Origin: Spirochaetaceae bacterium
GTDB lineage: Bacteria; Spirochaetota; Spirochaetia; SZUA-6; Fen-1364
Direction of reading: 5' to 3'
Length of the DNA stretch: 6,381 nucleotides
Assembly (NCBI GenBank): GCA_003141795.1
Contig: PLNO01000140.1
Location: forward strand, 17,070-23,450
The notes under the pieces were generated by a model. It made no database searches. It was not told the origin of the DNA and saw nothing but the letters and a program-made list of their open reading frames with translations. Positions within the stretch are counted from its first letter, which is position 1. Each line of letters begins with the position of its first letter. Shown here piece by piece: positions 5,764 to 6,381 of this stretch. Position numbers and translations under genes: made by a program.

Positions 5764-6381
5764 GGCCGCGGCCCTTCTCCTCTTTTCGATTGCCGCCGTG
5801 GCGGCGTGTGCAGCGCCGGCGGTGCGCATCAAGGACATCGCGACGGTACGCGGGCTTCGCGGCAACCAGATCCTCGGGCTCGGTCTCGTCACGGGCCTCA
5901 ACGGGAAGGGGGATTCCTCCTCCTCGCCACTGCTGCGTTCCTCGCTGTCCTCCCTCGTGTCGAGCTTCGGCGTCTCCGTGGCTCCGAAGGACATCCTCAG
6001 CAAGAACGCCGCGGTGGTCATGGTGAGCGCCGAGCTGCCGCCTTTCGCAAGGGTCGGGGACCGCATCGACGTCACGGTGTCCAGCATCGGTGATGCACGG
6101 GATCTCGATGGCGGGATCCTCCTGCAGTCGAACCTCCAGGCGGCGAACGGACAGGCGTACGCCGTAGCGCAGGGCAGGGTGATGACGACCCAGGATTCCG
6201 CCGGCGCGAAGACCGTCGGTGCCATCAGCCAGGGGGCGATCGTCGAGCAGGAGGTCGTGTCCCAATACCTCGCCAACAATGTCGTCTCCATCGTCCTGCG
6301 CAACCCCGACTTCGTCACGGCGAACGCGGTGCAGAAGGCCATACTGGCGGCTTTCGCAGGAATCACCGTGACCACCCGCGG
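5732..6381 (+). CDS. flgI: Flagellar P-ring protein FlgI (3' end cut by window)
   Basis: Subunit of the periplasmic P-ring, the bushing of the rod in the peptidoglycan layer. 216 codons are present of about 365-370. The signature after the signal peptide is clear: VRIKDIATVRGLRGNQILGL with GLVTGLNGKGD, against the family's RIKDIA...GVR-N-LVGYGLVVGLNGTGD. Further matches are DVTVSSIGDARDLDGGILL, AYAVAQG, GAIVEQEV and NPDFVTAN. The signal peptide has FRK, a hydrophobic stretch 12-24, then VAAC at 23-26 and AAPA at 27-30. Two starts are possible: ATG at 5732 (AGG at 5723-5725, 32-nt overlap with flgA) or TTG at 5750 (GGGAAGG six to nine bases further up, 14-nt overlap). The ATG is chosen with modest confidence; either gives a good export signal. 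Confidence 0.92.
   Translation, partial: MGRRCRLSFRKAAALLLFSIAAVAACAAPAVRIKDIATVRGLRGNQILGLGLVTGLNGKGDSSSSPLLRSSLSSLVSSFGVSVAPKDILSKNAAVVMVSAELPPFARVGDRIDVTVSSIGDARDLDGGILLQSNLQAANGQAYAVAQGRVMTTQDSAGAKTVGAISQGAIVEQEVVSQYLANNVVSIVLRNPDFVTANAVQKAILAAFAGITVTTR

Noticed and set aside
5098..6375. A 425-codon open frame on the minus strand opposite flgA and flgI
   Set aside because: It spans two recognised flagellar genes in antisense, is low-complexity Arg/Ala/Pro-rich in its second half, and has no family features.

Overview
The window is GC-rich DNA from a flagellated, two-membraned bacterium that imports amino acids or similar small metabolites. The combination of a Liv-type high-affinity uptake operon, a high-GC flagellar rod and P-ring operon, and a FlgF that resembles (from memory) those of spirochaetes and Synergistota suggests an amino-acid-fermenting Synergistota-like organism. 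That is an inference from gene content and protein style. A deltaproteobacterium-like or deep spirochaete-like host cannot be excluded from sequence reading alone.

Layout, left to right. Bases 1-2352 hold two genes on the minus strand: livK (a lipoprotein-anchored, LivJ/LivK-type substrate-binding protein) followed by livH (inner-membrane permease, cut by the window edge just before its stop). They are separated by a perfect 11-bp hairpin. A consensus-like promoter lies at 2505-2532 and gives a leader of about 145 nt. The rest of the transporter (livM, livG, livF) is expected beyond base 1. Next, still on the minus strand, is a small four-helix membrane protein of unknown function (2562-2960), then a tRNA-Thr with anticodon CGU (3032-3104) with its own strong promoter at 3174-3202. 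The leader of that tRNA contains a terminator-like hairpin with six Ts.

From about 3289 the direction turns to the plus strand. A sigma-28-like promoter sits directly before flgF, followed by the tightly packed, overlapping genes flgF, flgG, flgA and flgI (cut by the right edge). FlgF and FlgG build the proximal and distal rod of the flagellar basal body. FlgA is the periplasmic chaperone for P-ring assembly, and FlgI is the P-ring subunit. The usual flgH between flgA and flgI is absent from this position.

No new multi-gene system is visible. The points most worth a second look are the structured tRNA-Thr leader, the sigma-28-like flgF promoter, the flgA-flgI junction without flgH, the lipobox-like FlgI signal peptide, the extra N-terminal helix of LivH, and the unassigned membrane protein.
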